Assembly: GCF_025766255.1 (NCBI RefSeq)
Contig: NW_026516761.1
Span: forward strand, 1-64,000
DNA: 64,000 bases
Direction of reading: 5' to 3'
From: Zychaea mexicana
Lineage: Eukaryota; Mucoromycota; Mucoromycetes; Mucorales; Lichtheimiaceae
Made by a program: the position numbers and the translations under genes. Below the pieces are notes generated by a model. That model was not told the DNA's origin, made no database searches, and saw nothing but the letters and a program-made list of their open reading frames with translations. This document shows positions 25,287-38,854 of the stretch, piece by piece. Positions within the stretch are counted from its first letter, which is position 1. Each line of letters opens with the position of its first letter.

Positions 25287-26039
25287 TATATTCATATTCC
25301 TTAGATTTATAATTGCTGGCAAATTGCCTATCATAAAGGATGTTGCCACTTTGCCATCTTCACCTAAATGCTGTTTGAACTGCAAAAGACGGAGTCTGGC
25401 TGTAGGTGAACTGAGTATATGTGGCGATGATGCGATCATCGAAACACAGCCCATATCTGCATATGCACAGCTATACTTTGAGGAGAAAACACGGTACATG
25501 TGCTGCATAGATGCACTCGTGCATAATGCTCCTCGTTTCCACATATACGACGCAGAATACAGAGAAGGCATTAGACTTCTTTTCCAAAAATTTATTAGCT
25601 GTCAGCACATTTAGAATAATAGTATTTATATTATAATTGGGTAATGAGCTGTCAAGCTAATAGGTAGTATGTAGTGTTACTATTTCGTCAACTTTTTCTA
25701 TATTGATATATAGCCAGATGTGCTCAATTGATAATCCTTGTGTGGCGTAACAAGGTGGGCTAGGCTTGATTTAACGCATAGGGTTTTTATTTCTATATCA
25801 TATGCAGCATAATCTACAGATGGCGTTACAGTTCCTAGCCCCTTTACATTGAAGAGGTAGATTGACAGTCAGTCTTTTAGTATAAAAGGTTCGCTTTTCT
25901 ACAGAACTTGCTCTATATCAAATAGTTTTGTGATCCTCACTCAATTGTAAGTCATCTTTTCTTTATTTCACTACTATGCACCTTCATGTTTATTCAACTA
26001 ACCATTGACATGTACACGCTTATAGTAAACAAGACGAAC
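25287..26039. other. Spacer and promoter region of the small secreted protein gene
   Basis: Overlapping frames on both strands at 25200-25614 show no family resemblance; part of them runs through the MITE. From 25860 onward the sequence is the promoter and leader of the next gene. Confidence 0.4.
25881..25889 (+). promoter_or_regulatory. TATA box of the small secreted protein gene
   Basis: The exact word tataaaagg stands about 160 bp before the ATG at 26040, at a credible distance for a short leader that may contain an intron (a ttatag acceptor-like site lies just before the start). A canonical TATA box suggests a regulated, sometimes strongly expressed gene. Confidence 0.5.
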
Positions 26040-26237
26040 ATGGTTCAAATTTTCTCTCTCCAACGCCTTTCTCTTTCCGTGGTTTTGGCCTCGATGCTGG
26101 CTTCCGTGCTGGTTTCTGCTGATGATGGTGCCTTTTGCTATGCTTCTAATGAATTTTGTCTTCCTGGTGGTCCAATTTCTTGCTGCTCCGGCACATGCGA
26201 ATGGAATACGTTGTTCGAAAGATATGCATGCACGTAA
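26040..26237 (+). CDS. Small secreted cysteine-rich protein, cystine-knot-like spacing
   Basis: A 65-residue single-exon frame. Residues 1-26 form a clear signal peptide (hydrophobic SLSVVLASMLASVLVSA, cleavage likely after Ser-Ala). The predicted mature part of about 39 residues has six cysteines at 33, 40, 48, 49, 53 and 64, spaced C-x6-C-x7-CC-x3-C-x10-C. That is the order of an inhibitor cystine knot (knottin). Knottin-spaced proteins have diverse roles (protease inhibitors, defence peptides, effectors), and nothing here says which applies. A TATA box lies upstream. An earlier in-frame Met at 25986 exists, but using it would bury the signal peptide. I assign no function. Confidence 0.7.
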   Translation: MVQIFSLQRLSLSVVLASMLASVLVSADDGAFCYASNEFCLPGGPISCCSGTCEWNTLFERYACT

Positions 26238-26941
26238 TCGGCATCATGAGTGAAATGCAAAGATGAATGTTTTGCGCGCTTAAACTTTCTTGCGCACATT
26301 TTCATGAATAAAGTGGTTTTAAAATGTCCAAAATCAGCTTACATAACTCATTATGGTGCAAGACAGCTACAACCAGCCAAATTTAGGGCCAACTTATAAA
26401 AAGTATCTAGTCACCTAAAGTTGACGATATTAAATTTTTATTGCGTTAAAAACGTTATTTCGATGGAGGAGAATAATTTTAACGCAGCCGATTTTTGTTT
26501 AAAGCAACACAGCCCAAGAAGAAGGACTTCAAAGTCGGGATATGCTTATAAGTGCAGCCCAGATTTGGCCGGCCGGCAATATTACCTATAGCCAATAAAA
26601 TCACATAAAACAGCCAAAGTGACTGTTTATATAGTGGTAAACTATGATCCGGTATAGACTGATGTCTTTCTCTTCTGTGTTTTAGGATCTATAAGAGACA
26701 CGATTGTGCACATCGTACTAAGCGAGAGGTGTAGAAACGATGCAATTACCCATTCAAAAGCTTGCAAGTGACTGTACCAAAAGTTCTTGATGAATTCATT
26801 TTCATTAAGACCAAGGCTATGTGTGTCCTGAAGATACTCATGTTGTGGCGTACTGTCTCTTAGTGGGTAGATGATAAGCATCTTTCGCACTGTATACTGT
26901 CTTTATTTAATCTATTCAGAATTTGTATCATAATACTTGTT
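26238..26941. other. Spacer
   Basis: About 700 bp between the small secreted protein gene (+) and the 3' end of the NADH pyrophosphatase gene (-). AT-rich; no supportable gene, repeat or RNA. Confidence 0.45.
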
Positions 26942-28843
<1,902 letters not shown>

Positions 28844-29154
28844 TATAATATACAATGGAAAGGAAAAGTAATAAATATACGCGTGAGGAGTTATTCTCGC
28901 TAACTCAGATTTCATGGATTTGTCAGCTTGGTAACGCATGAATAGCGTAAACGTTACACACATATTTTGGACGTGGGTACGTTACCTTATGTGTTTGACA
29001 TCCTTAATTATCGAAGCACTGAGCTGTTTATCGTGTAATTTGATGCTCTACCGTCCCGAAACAATGATATGTGGTGGCATCTGAATAAAATAGCGCCTTT
29101 TTGTTTTGAATATCACAATCCAATAAGTAACCTTTCGTTCGGTTCAGGAGGTTA
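28844..29154. other. Promoter-side spacer of the NADH pyrophosphatase gene
   Basis: About 310 bp of AT-rich DNA upstream of the minus-strand gene; nothing else seen. Confidence 0.4.
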
Positions 29155-31158
29155 GTGTTCTGGTTATGTAGTAATCATTTTGCTCGACTCTTTGACATTT
29201 TTTTTTATTTCTCCTTGATTAGCAGTGATTGTGTATGTTTCCGTTTTTCTATGATAAGTGAAAAGGCACAGCATCGCATTCTTTATAATTTGAACGCAGT
29301 GAAGGAAAGCTTCCGCACATCAATGGCCCGACATAGTATGGAACGCTGGAGAAGAAGTAGAATAAGCGAGCCAAGTTAAGCAGACGACTAAAAGCAGTAC
29401 GCGTGTGGGCTTCACAAGAACGTTACCCAACACTGGCAAAACGATCTTGCTCGATATCGGACAGCTCTGAAAGCGACTCATGCCTGGTTATTGAATCAGC
29501 CAAAGAGATGTTCAGACAGCAATTCATGTAGATGAATGCTGCTCAAAAGTATGTGTTGAAACAAAGTGAAGGCGCCAAAAGCATTTATCATAAAGACATA
29601 GTGTGTGAATGTGGTGCAGCTTTGAGCTATGAACAGTAAGTTGTGAATCAATTCATAACCTTCGCTGTAATTAAACGCGGAGAAGATTTAAAGTGTACCA
29701 CTTATCATACGCTTCATATTACAGCGCTGAGCCCTCTTTTGTCCTTGTTCCAATCGACGAGATGTGAAGAAGTATTTCTCTTCTCATGAGCCTCAAACGA
29801 TTCGTGAAGCTTAACAACAAAATTTCGCGCCTTCCATCACAAGCAGTGCTGTGTACGATAACTTTGATCGATGTGTTGCTTGATTCCGTTGCACCGCTGA
29901 TTGACAATGATACTAACGGTGTTGAAAAGCCAATGTTATCACCGTCAAATATCGAAAAACTATCGCTCGTCGAAAGCGGACCGTGCAATCCGCGAACACT
30001 CTACGATAAAGTTTCCAATCAAACGATCCCTTCTAGATCATTTGCGTTTGTCCCGCTTGGACTTGACCGAAGGAAATAGTACAATTATTTTCAGAAATGG
30101 ACTGTGTCATCAGTTTCTGGGGCAACTTGGACAAGTTCTCCGGTGGTACTGCTGTCCCTGGAAGATACGTCTTTTCTTTTCAATCCCGAATTCCCAAGTC
30201 ATCATATTTATGGCTCTTGTTGTTAACCGTGATGAACCTCTGTCGGTTAAAATTCGAGCGCGAAAAATTGGAGGAAGCCAGTCGATCAGCATCCGTCTGC
30301 CTGTCCAGATATGCTTATTATCAACGACGGATTGGAACTTGCTTGCTGAGAATATGGCAAGGAGAATTTGGGTAGGTTGACGATGAAAGAATTGGTAGCA
30401 TTTGCCAAAATATATTGAAAGACATGTTCTGTTGATCATTGGCAAATAGCAAGAAGCGAGCAGCTAGCTCGAGCTCTAGAAAACTGCTGCCACCAATGAC
30501 AACGGTACGTTATAATCATTGTTTCAAATGACTGTACCTGTACTCCTGACTTATTTGATCGGAATATATGTACAGCTTTGGCAAAGGAAAAACATCAGCA
30601 GCAGCAAGAAGCAAAGAAACGCATTAGTCAACTCCTTATTTCATACCATAAATATATCTTCTGTTTTCCACACCTCTCTAACACATTGTATGCGCAAATT
30701 ATAAAAAGAGCCCAAATTCTATGGCGTTCCAGTACTTGTTTCTTGTTAATTTTGAGCAAACACTTGCTCATAACATTAAGCACCTATGCCCAGGGATTCT
30801 ATGTAAATCGCTTCTAGGAGAGTCAAGTAGCAACAACAACAACAAAGAAACGTATCATATACTGTCCAGCCTTACTGCTTTTGTTTTATTGAAATACCTA
30901 CAGAATGTGTATATTTTATTGGAGCTGGACTATAGGGACCAAGTATTGACCTGGTAGATGGCAACTCGAAGCGGTCCAGCTTTCGCGTCAACTGTGCAGA
31001 TTACATATGATACGACAAAACCACTCGGATCACGCGTCCTAACGTGCGTTAAAAAATCGAAAGGGAAGCATCTTAAATTTCTTACGTGCCCATCTACAAG
31101 AAACCACAGTGCAAAAGACCGTGACAATGATGGAAAAGTTATTCAGGCTACTAAATGA
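29155..31158 (+). pseudogene. Broken coding-like fragments, origin uncertain
   Basis: Plus-strand frames that look protein-like follow one another but are interrupted by stops and frame changes: 29245..29379 (MISEKAQHRILYNLNAVKES), 29786..30079 (with NGVEKPMLSPSNIEKLS), 30097..30375 (FSGGTAVPGRYVFSFQSRIP) and 30958..31158 (VQITYDTTKPLGSRVL). The third piece faintly recalls an arrestin-type N-domain. The last recalls the C-terminal domain of 5'-nucleotidases (xxDxxKPxGSRV). Neither is secure. The region could be one or two decayed genes, or a gene whose introns I failed to resolve. An antisense frame (29719..29988) is also open, which weakens any call. Confidence 0.3.
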
Positions 31159-31772
31159 ATTTACTGTATGCTGAAGGATTTAATACACGGAAAAAACTAT
31201 ACCTAATCTACAATCGCGTACATTGGAGTCACTAGCGAAAACTTCATTTGCCCAGAAAATCTGTGCACAGTTGGTTAAATTATAACGAAAGTACGTAGCT
31301 GAATGTTGATTTGCAAGAGCTGTAACATATGCAAGCTAAATAAAGACAGGGTCGATAACACTCAAGCGACTGTTGACCACATTCTGCAGCATATACACAA
31401 GATAATAATCACAACTAAAGTTATTTTCACTTGTATTTAGCTGTTTCATCAAGAAAGACGTAGCTACATGATAATTGACCGGCATAATGCACTTAAAAGG
31501 CCAGTGGAAGACGCTTAATCCACGAATATATACTTGTTGTCGCTCAGCAGCGTTGCATATATTTAAATCCCTTCGTTTGTATCAGGCGGATCACAAAGAT
31601 TTACGATGATTATGACCGTCACCATGTAAAGAAACAGAGCAATGTGGAAATCCGCCCATACGTGTGTAGACAACCTAGCATGAACAAAAAGCCGAAAAAG
31701 AAACGAGATTTCTTCAGATATGGATGGATATATTGTATGCGTATTGCTTAGTGCCTTTCGCAAAGTCTTGCT
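31159..31772. other. Spacer
   Basis: About 600 bp before the 3' end of the Plp1-like gene; AT-rich, short frames only. Confidence 0.4.
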
Positions 31773-32775
31773 CTATTCATAGTCACTATCACTATCATTG
31801 TGGCCTGTGCTTTGGAATATAGATCCTTTAGCTTGTGGGGCTTTTTCGTCCTTTTTCTTCAGTACACCTATTTAATCGTACATGATATTAATACGAGTCA
31901 TCCACAACCATGTATCACACCAACACCAAAATCACTTACCAGAATTGGTCAATTTCAATTCCAATACTGCAGTTGAAAAGCCATCCGTTCCTCCCAGATC
32001 ATCAAAACCAACAATTCTTTACGAAAGATAGAGCAAGTCAGGTTAACAATATTCTTTTATCATCAGGAAACTTCGTCACACTTTGTTGATATACTTACTT
32101 TGTCTGCGCGTATCCATCCACCCAGGCCATTACACATGGTAAGACACGAATCGACAATTTCTCCACCAAAAAAGGACAATTCGACACGTTGATTTTGATG
32201 AATCGCGTTTGATAATGCTTCTTGCACAACGTCTATATGTATCAACCAGCATGAGACTTTTTTGCAAGCCTTCATGTTGATGATCCCCCTCCCTTCCAAC
32301 GTTTCTTCTCCCTCTTACCTCCAAGTGGGTATCCATAATCTTGCACCGTCGAAAATCGTCGTGGAAAAAGTGTCCCACTACATATTTGGAACTGGTCGTG
32401 ATATTCATGAATTCTTTTTCGTTCGTGATCTCGGTGAACTCGCCATGGCTGTTTTCACCCATCGTCTGTCGTCGTTCAAACCTATATTTCGTCAAACGAA
32501 CAAATGAGTTATACTAGTAGCTAGGGTCCTAAAATGATGGGTAGATTGATAAAGTTGTTAAGATGTGGACGTACTCTTGTTGGATTTCCTTGATCCGGCG
32601 TTCTCTCAAAGAGGCAATTTCGTTCTCTTCTTCCTTCTCGAGTTCTTCAAACAATGCCTCATCGTCTTCAATATCGGATAAATCTTGGTTCCTTTTAAAA
32701 AACTTTGTGTGAGCCGCAATGATAACGTTTACGGTGTATAAGCGAGTGAGCTTATGACTCGTACCTGTTACTCAT
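31773..32775 (-). CDS. PLP1: Phosducin-like / thioredoxin-domain protein (Plp1, TXNDC9 family)
   Basis: Six exons on the complement, 32765..32775, 32575..32691, 32319..32481, 32099..32232, 31940..32016 and 31773..31867, total 198 residues with phases closed. These proteins are co-chaperones of the cytosolic CCT chaperonin acting on tubulin and actin folding. The first exon encodes only MSN plus two bases. A charged helix follows (ALFEELEKEEENEIASLRERR). The thioredoxin-like fold spans about 65-165 with VVGHFFHDDFRRCKIMDTHLE, TRFIKINVSNCPFLVEKLSIRVLPCVMAW and IVGFDDLGG. As in TXNDC9, the redox CxxC is absent. The tail ends in an acidic DSDSDYE. The start lies 160 bp from the divergent Uba4 start, so a shared promoter is likely. 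Recognition of the family is firm; Plp1 versus Plp2 naming is less so. Confidence 0.9.
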
Positions 32776-32935
32776 GTCAAATAAGAAAAACTGTCAAATA
32801 TATAAAGGGGCAGCAGGTGCAAGCAGCGGAATGCAATTAATAAAAATGACCCGCAACCGGGCCGCTGGGGCTGCCTGCCTTTTTTTTTTCCAAGGAAACC
32901 CACAAAACCCGATCGCAAAACGGCAAGAGCCCAAA
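32776..32935. promoter_or_regulatory. Short divergent promoter between Plp1-like and Uba4 genes
   Basis: Only 160 bp separate the two start codons, so both leaders and core promoters must fit here. No TATA box is obvious. The Uba4 frame stays open upstream to an ATG at 32846; I treat that as leader because the added residues are Ala/Phe-rich and not family-like. Confidence 0.5.
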
Positions 32936-35003
32936 ATGGAAGACGAACTTGAACGACTACGTGAACGCGTTTCGGTTCTGGAAGCACAATTAGCAAAACA
33001 ACAGTTACAACAGCAAGATCGTGCAGCAACTTTTGAAATAGCCAATCAACTTAACAATGAAGAGATTCGTCGTTTCGGACGACAATTGATCCTTCCGGAA
33101 TTCGGACCGGCTGCACAGCTCAAACTGCGCAATAGCTCCATACTAGTAGTAGGGGCAGGTGGTTTAGGAGCACCTGCTATCCTCTATTTGGGAGCAGGCG
33201 GTGTCGGTAAACTCGGTATTGTCGATCATGACGTTGTGGATATATCAAATTTGCATCGTCAAGTGATCCATAAGGAACGAACCCAAGGCATGAATAAGGC
33301 TGTTTCGGCCATGTTGGCAGTACACGAGTAAGTATTAACATGCATGCGCTGTTGCTGATGACGATACTAACAAAGAAAGGGGAATTGACACATTTCTGTA
33401 TTGCTGCCTCTACTGTTTGCAACAAATTAGAATTCATCCACACTGTCATGTGACACCGTATCCCATTCTGTTGGATAGCTCCAACGCACTTTCCATTATC
33501 AAGCAGTAACGTGTTTTAATATTATACTTTATGCCAAGGTCATTATTCTTATTGCAACTAAATGGCTAATGGCTGTTTGATAGGTATGATGTAGTGTTGG
33601 ATGCAACAGATAATGTGGCCACGCGTTATTTGCTCAATGACGCATGTGTTTTGGCTGGCAAACCACTGGTGTCTGGTAGCGCGCTGCGGATGGATGGTCA
33701 GGTAGAGGAGATGCAAATATAAACAAACGAAATTACTATTCATGGAAAGCCGCAACTAAAATAATAGGCAATCGGTTTAGCTTACGGTTTACAATCATAA
33801 TGGCGGGCCTTGTTACAGATGTCTACACCCCGTGCCTCCTCCTCCCGAAACCGTGACCAATTGCTCTGATGGTGGCGTCCTTGGTGTCAGTAAGTAACCT
33901 TAGTAACTCTATTTATATTGTCGGTATGCTAATGACGTATATACAATACCTGTAGTTCCTGGTGTGATTGGTGTATTGCAAGCATTGGAAGCTATCAAGA
34001 TTGCTTCGGGCTTAACTCGTAAGTTGGATCACCCTGTTTGCTGTTGCATAGGCTTGGGCGAAACGATATGTGCTTATCATGCGTATACTATTTTTGGACG
34101 GTTTGTTTAGAAAATGAGTCTTCACATGGTCTCCTCGTTTTTAATGGTTGTTTTTCGCCCATGTTCCGTTCTATCAAACTGCGCGGAAAGAAGAAGGAAT
34201 GCTTGGTGTGTGGAGATAACCCAACCATCACAGAGCTCATAGACTATGTAGAATTTTGTGGGGCAGGCGCCACCGACAAGGTAAACGCGAATGATCTACT
34301 TGTTATTATGTTGTGGGCTATGTGGTGATGTAATGCGCATATTATGCTAAATGATAAAAATATTACACGATCAAACAATAACAACAATACACCAACAGGA
34401 GGCATCGCTTTATGTTTTGAAACCAGAAGAACGTATTAATGTTCAAGTAAGTCTCATGAGTATATGTGTGTGTGTGTGTGATGGGCCATGGAAAAAGTGG
34501 CACACAGATAGAAAAGAGAGAGAAAAAAGAAAAGAATGATAGATCTGACGGCTATATTGCTTTTCTGCCTCAATTAGCAATACAAACAAGTGTTAGAAAG
34601 TAACGAGCGCCACCTATTGCTAGACGTACGGAGTCCGGTACAGTTCAAAATCTGCAATCTAGCAAACAGCGTAAGCATACCACTGGATAAGTTGGAATCG
34701 CAGTTAGCAGGGATCAAGGAGCAGATAGAAAAGCAGAAAGCAAAAAATGGCAAGTTTTTTCCTATTTACTTTTTTTCTATCAGCTAGCGAGCTGTGCGTG
34801 TGGTGTAGTTATTTAATCCGTAAAAAAATGGGACCCTTCCTTTCATTTTCGTTTTATCAGTCTATGTAGTATGCCGATTAGGAAATGATTCACAGCTGGC
34901 TGTGCGAATGTTGCAGAAAAATGGAATCGCAAACGCGCGCGATATCGCTGGCGGACTGTATAAATGGGCAACAGATATCGATACTACATTTCCTATCTAC
35001 TAA
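32936..35003 (+). CDS. UBA4: Uba4/MOCS3: URM1-activating adenylyltransferase-sulfurtransferase
   Basis: Nine exons: 32936..33327, 33431..33505, 33584..33701, 33781..33889, 33956..34018, 34111..34280, 34399..34446, 34578..34749 and 34861..35003. They total 429 residues and all phases close. The enzyme adenylates and thiolates Urm1 for tRNA wobble-uridine thiolation and protein urmylation; its animal relative MOCS3 also serves molybdopterin synthase. A coiled N-terminus is followed by the E1-like domain with GAGGLG (73-78) and [11 protein letters not shown]. Zinc cysteines are CYRC (206, 209) and CLVC (283, 286), and the adenylation-domain Cys223 lies in [10 protein letters not shown]. The C-terminal rhodanese domain has its active Cys387 in VCRLGNDSQ. 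The eighth intron starts with GC (gcaagt, 34750); only that site keeps the rhodanese frame. The start chosen is [10 protein letters not shown]. Confidence 0.94.
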
Positions 35004-36640
35004 GTACATAACAAATAAAGTTTACGTTGTTTTTCTTGCTCTCTTATCTCCAAAAAAAGCAAGAATTGATATTCATTGTGGCCCACCCCCCACCTTTCCA
35101 CCTTCCGGCCCCTAGTCCTCTCTACCCGTCCCTACATGGAGAGGGAAAAAAAGGCTCCTGGAGCAAATAGTGCTAGCTGGCTCTGTAGTAGTACCCTATA
35201 TCTCCTTTTCTATCACGACCTAGGCTACCGCACCCATCGATCTTCGTATAAACCCGTCACTCAATCGCCGTCATTGCTAAGAACCCCGAAAAAAGAAAAA
35301 AAAAGATTATTCGGCTCTCCAACGTAGGCTTAGAGAAATGATTTTCCGTACTTGCGGAAGGCGCATATGCTTTCAAGAACGAAAGAGTGGGGGACCGTTC
35401 GCTAATTTGATTTTTGCTGTCCCGCGCTAGGTGCTAGTAATTACTGGTTACTACTAAGTAGTAGTAAAGGTGGCACTAGGCGCTCTACGTAGCGCGTGTG
35501 AGCTTAGAATCAAAAAAAGATAAGCATTTTTGTTTGTAGAACGAAGCGTGACCTTTACATGCCACGTTAGACAAAGTGATAGACACCGAGGTCTGGTGGG
35601 GTTTTGCATGTTTCTGCGTCGCGTGTGATGGTGCTACAAAAAAGAGAAACATATTAAGTTCATGGGCAAGGCGGCAAGTTGTTTTGAAAGAAGACTGGAT
35701 TAACGTGCGGGGTGGGAGCTTGGGGGGTGGAAGTCAACGTGATGGATGGAAGAGGAGTTTGTAAGGAAGCTGCTAGGTAGCTGATTGGGTGGGTGTTGGA
35801 GCTCCCTTAATGAAGTGAGTGGTGGTAAGTAAGCAAGTGGCCCCCAGGACGGCAAAATCTTTTCCTTTTGGCCTCTGTTGACTATGGTACCTGACCAATC
35901 ATCGCCTATTGTTGTCTTCCATCCCTTGCAAGACCAGACGGCAAGCAAGGAAAAAAAGAGAGCCGTGCCCTGACGGACGATGATTGGTCCTCTGCCTATC
36001 CACCCTATGTCGTGTACCCCCCCCCCATAGACGCTCCCTTTTCTTGCTTAATGTAGCAACAGCAGCAAACACACAAATCAATGTTTGTGAGTGCATGTAA
36101 TGTAAACAAACCTTTTACAATAAGTAGTGTGTGTGTAAACCTTAAAGAGCAGCGTTTCCGTTATCTCTAAATTCACTGTTCAGCAAGGTTTGTATATGTA
36201 CGTGAGATGGGAGCACAGCAGCAGCAGCAGCAGCAGAAGCAACGCGAGATTTTCCTTGCGTAACGTTACATTTGTTCCCTTTGACAGCAGAAGAAGGATG
36301 AACCTAATCGCAGGTTTGCCACGCCATTCTGCGTTCTGATTGGTCGCATTACTGTTTAGGAAATTCTTTCGGAATTGATTTGTACCTCGTCCGCCCATCC
36401 TTTTTTTTTTTTCTTTTGCATCCATCCCGAAGAGTCTCCAAGGTTCATCGTTCATCGCCCGCACCGCCCGCGGAATATCTGCTGAACATCAATTTATTTT
36501 TCAAGTCCTTTTTTTTTTCCGTTTATATAAAACCACCCCTCCATCCCAAACCCTCCACGGCCTCTGACCCTCATAGCGTGTTCTTCTCTTCTTCTTCTTC
36601 TTCTTCTTCTTCACATCCATCACTCCAGCAAGACAGTTTA
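35004..36640. other. Long promoter region upstream of proline dehydrogenase
   Basis: About 1.6 kb without a supportable gene. Features are short homopolymer and purine-rich runs, a run of C at about 36020, a (cagcagcag) run near 36220, and from 36390 long T/C-rich leader tracts. Its size and composition fit an extended upstream control region, as expected for an inducible catabolic gene; this is inference. Confidence 0.45.
36524..36532 (+). promoter_or_regulatory. TATA box of PUT1
   Basis: The word tatataaaa lies about 110 bp before the ATG at 36641. It is followed by a pyrimidine-rich leader with a ctt trinucleotide run (about 36584-36612), a common layout for highly expressed fungal genes. 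Confidence 0.6.
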
Positions 36641-38854
36641 ATGCTCCACCGTGCCATTCCTCGCGCTACTCCTTCTCCATTGCATTGCTCTATCCGCTGG
36701 TCGCCACCGCAACCTCAACCACTCTCATCTCGATTCCTCCGACTTCATAATCTTCCTTCTTCTTCCACACCCTTCCGTCGCTCCTATGTCACCCCCTCCT
36801 CTTCACGGCCACATCAACACCAACGGCCACACTTCAAGTCCATCTCCGCCAGCGTTGCGCTTGCCTCTGCTGCCTCGCTGATGTACTTTTACAACGCCCA
36901 GCGAGACAAGAATGTCGTGCACGCCGAATCAACCATGCCTCTCTCGGCATTCAGCGCGGCCTCGCCATCCAATGTTTTGGCTGAACTCAACGACGACGAC
37001 AACCGATCCTTCTTGCAGGCCAAGTCGACCGAAGAGCTCGTGCTCGCTACATTTGTCTACAAACTGTGCACCTTGTCTTGGCTAGTCGATGCCGCCCCGC
37101 ATCTCATCCATTTGGCCCACACCTTGGGCATGGAGAAGGTTGCCTACTGGGTCGTCCGTAGTACCTTTTTCAAAAACTTTTGTGGCGGTGAGACCGCTGA
37201 AGAATGCATGAGCGTCATGGACAAGCTCACGCGCTCTGGCATCAACTCCATTCTCGACTTGAGTGTTGAGGCTGATGAAAACGTTACCCAGGATGCAGCC
37301 AGCCTGGAGAAACTCTGCGACTTTAACATGAAGATGATGAAGATTGCCATCGAAACTGCCGCTCGAGGCCAGCAACAGTTCACCCAAGGCTCTTTTTTTT
37401 CCTCGACCGTTCCTCTTGTAGCTGTCAAGGTCACTGCCTTGACGACGCCTGACCTGCTTTTGAAATTGAACCAGGCCATCGCTACCTTGGACAAGGCTTT
37501 CCACGAACACCAAGTCGAAGGCAAGGTCAGCGTCGACTCGCTCCGCACGATTGCCGATCAAGTTTTCCCTACTTCTGCTAACGACAAGGCCGAGCGCGAT
37601 GCCATCTTCACCAAGCTTGCCAGCGAAAAGGCTTCGGTCGATTTCATCGAGTATACCAATCTGTTCAACACCAACAGCTCCTTCCGCGATGTCTGGTACA
37701 CCCATGGCAATCTCCTGAACAAGGACGATCTGGTTACTTATGACCGCATGATTGCTCGTATCAACGAGATCTGCACTCTTGCCAAGGACGTCAAGGCTGG
37801 CATCATGATTGATGCGGAGCAGACCTATTTCCAAGAAGCCATCGACCACGTTGCGATCAACATGGAGTCCAAGTACAACCGTCGTGACGAAGAGCGGGCA
37901 CCCACTGTCTACAACACCTGTAAGTCCTACATAGCAGTAGCAGCAATGTTTATTGTTTGGCAGCTACCCCACTTTAAGGTTTTAGATCGTGTTACTTAGC
38001 AGCCCCCTTTCTTCTTTACGACACCTATTAGATCAAATGTATACCAAGGCCTCGTTGCGCAAGGTTAAGATTGATGTTGAACGTGCTCATCGTGAGAATT
38101 TTGCTTTCGCCGCCAAACTTGTTCGGGGCGCCTACATGGTCTCGGAGCGCAAGGTAAATTTTTTTCTTATTCAGCAAACCCCACTTTTCGAGAAAACACA
38201 CGAGGGAAAAAAATCAAAACAAAAACAAAAATACTGACCTCCTCTCCCCAAATCACTTTATGGCTTTTCCAGCGTGCCATTGAAATGGGTTACCCATCCC
38301 CTATCCACGACACTTTGGAAGATACCCACGCTTCATACAATGGCGGTGTCCGTTTCTTGCTTTCGAAATTGCACGAACACCAAGAAGAAACCGGCGAGCC
38401 TTTGACTGGAGCCACTGCCCCGATCGTGTTTATGGTCGCTTCGCACAACCGTGAATCGGTTATTCTGACCATTGAAGAAATGGAACGTCAAGGTGTCTTG
38501 CCTCGTTCGGGCGTTGTCCACTTTGGCCAATTGTATGGCATGCAAGATCAAATCTCGTATGCTCTCGGCAAGAACGGCTATTCCATCTACAAGTACTTGC
38601 CTTATGGCTTGATCCAGGATGTCCTTCCTTATCTTATTCGTCGTGCTCAAGAGAACTCGTCTGTTCTCGGAAGCGTTACCAAGGAGCGCGAACTGATCTT
38701 CCAAGAGATCAAGGACCGTTTGGCCGGTAAGGCTGGTAAGCCTGTCATTCAGTCAGCACCCACAGTCGTGGTTACCCAGGCTACCGCTGGTGGTGCTCCC
38801 GCTGCCGAGTCTTCACCAGCTACTGAGGCTCCTGCAGCTGCCGAAACGGCCTAA
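36641..38854 (+). CDS. PUT1: Mitochondrial proline dehydrogenase (Put1)
   Basis: Three exons, 36641..37919, 38032..38153 and 38273..38854, give 660 residues with phases closed. The flavoenzyme oxidises proline to pyrroline-5-carboxylate in mitochondria, the first step of proline use as nitrogen and carbon source. The N-terminus (about 80 residues) is rich in Arg, Ser and Pro without acidic residues, as a mitochondrial presequence, then a short hydrophobic segment (VALASAASLMYFY). The PRODH barrel follows: GINSILDLSVEADEN, a long insert near 330-380, GIMIDAEQTYFQ, YTKASLRKVKIDVERAHRENF, KLVRGAYM (about 456-462), PSPIHDTLEDTHASYNGGV, FGQLYGMQDQISYAL and YKYLPYGLIQDVLPYLIRRAQEN. The final residues are Ala/Pro/Thr-rich. 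Codon use is markedly C-rich at third positions compared with its neighbours, suggesting high expression, and this also opens long antisense frames. An in-frame upstream ATG (36380) precedes the TATA box and is rejected. Confidence 0.95.

Noticed and set aside
25200..25614. Opposing ~120-codon frames on both strands
   Set aside because: Both run partly through the MITE and show no family resemblance.
36380..36640. N-terminal extension of PUT1 from an upstream in-frame ATG
   Set aside because: It would start upstream of the TATA box and translate the pyrimidine-rich leader into Phe/Ser runs; the ATG at 36641 gives a proper mitochondrial presequence.
37082..37849. 255-codon minus-strand frame inside PUT1
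   Set aside because: It is antisense to well-supported proline dehydrogenase coding sequence and arises from strong third-position codon bias.
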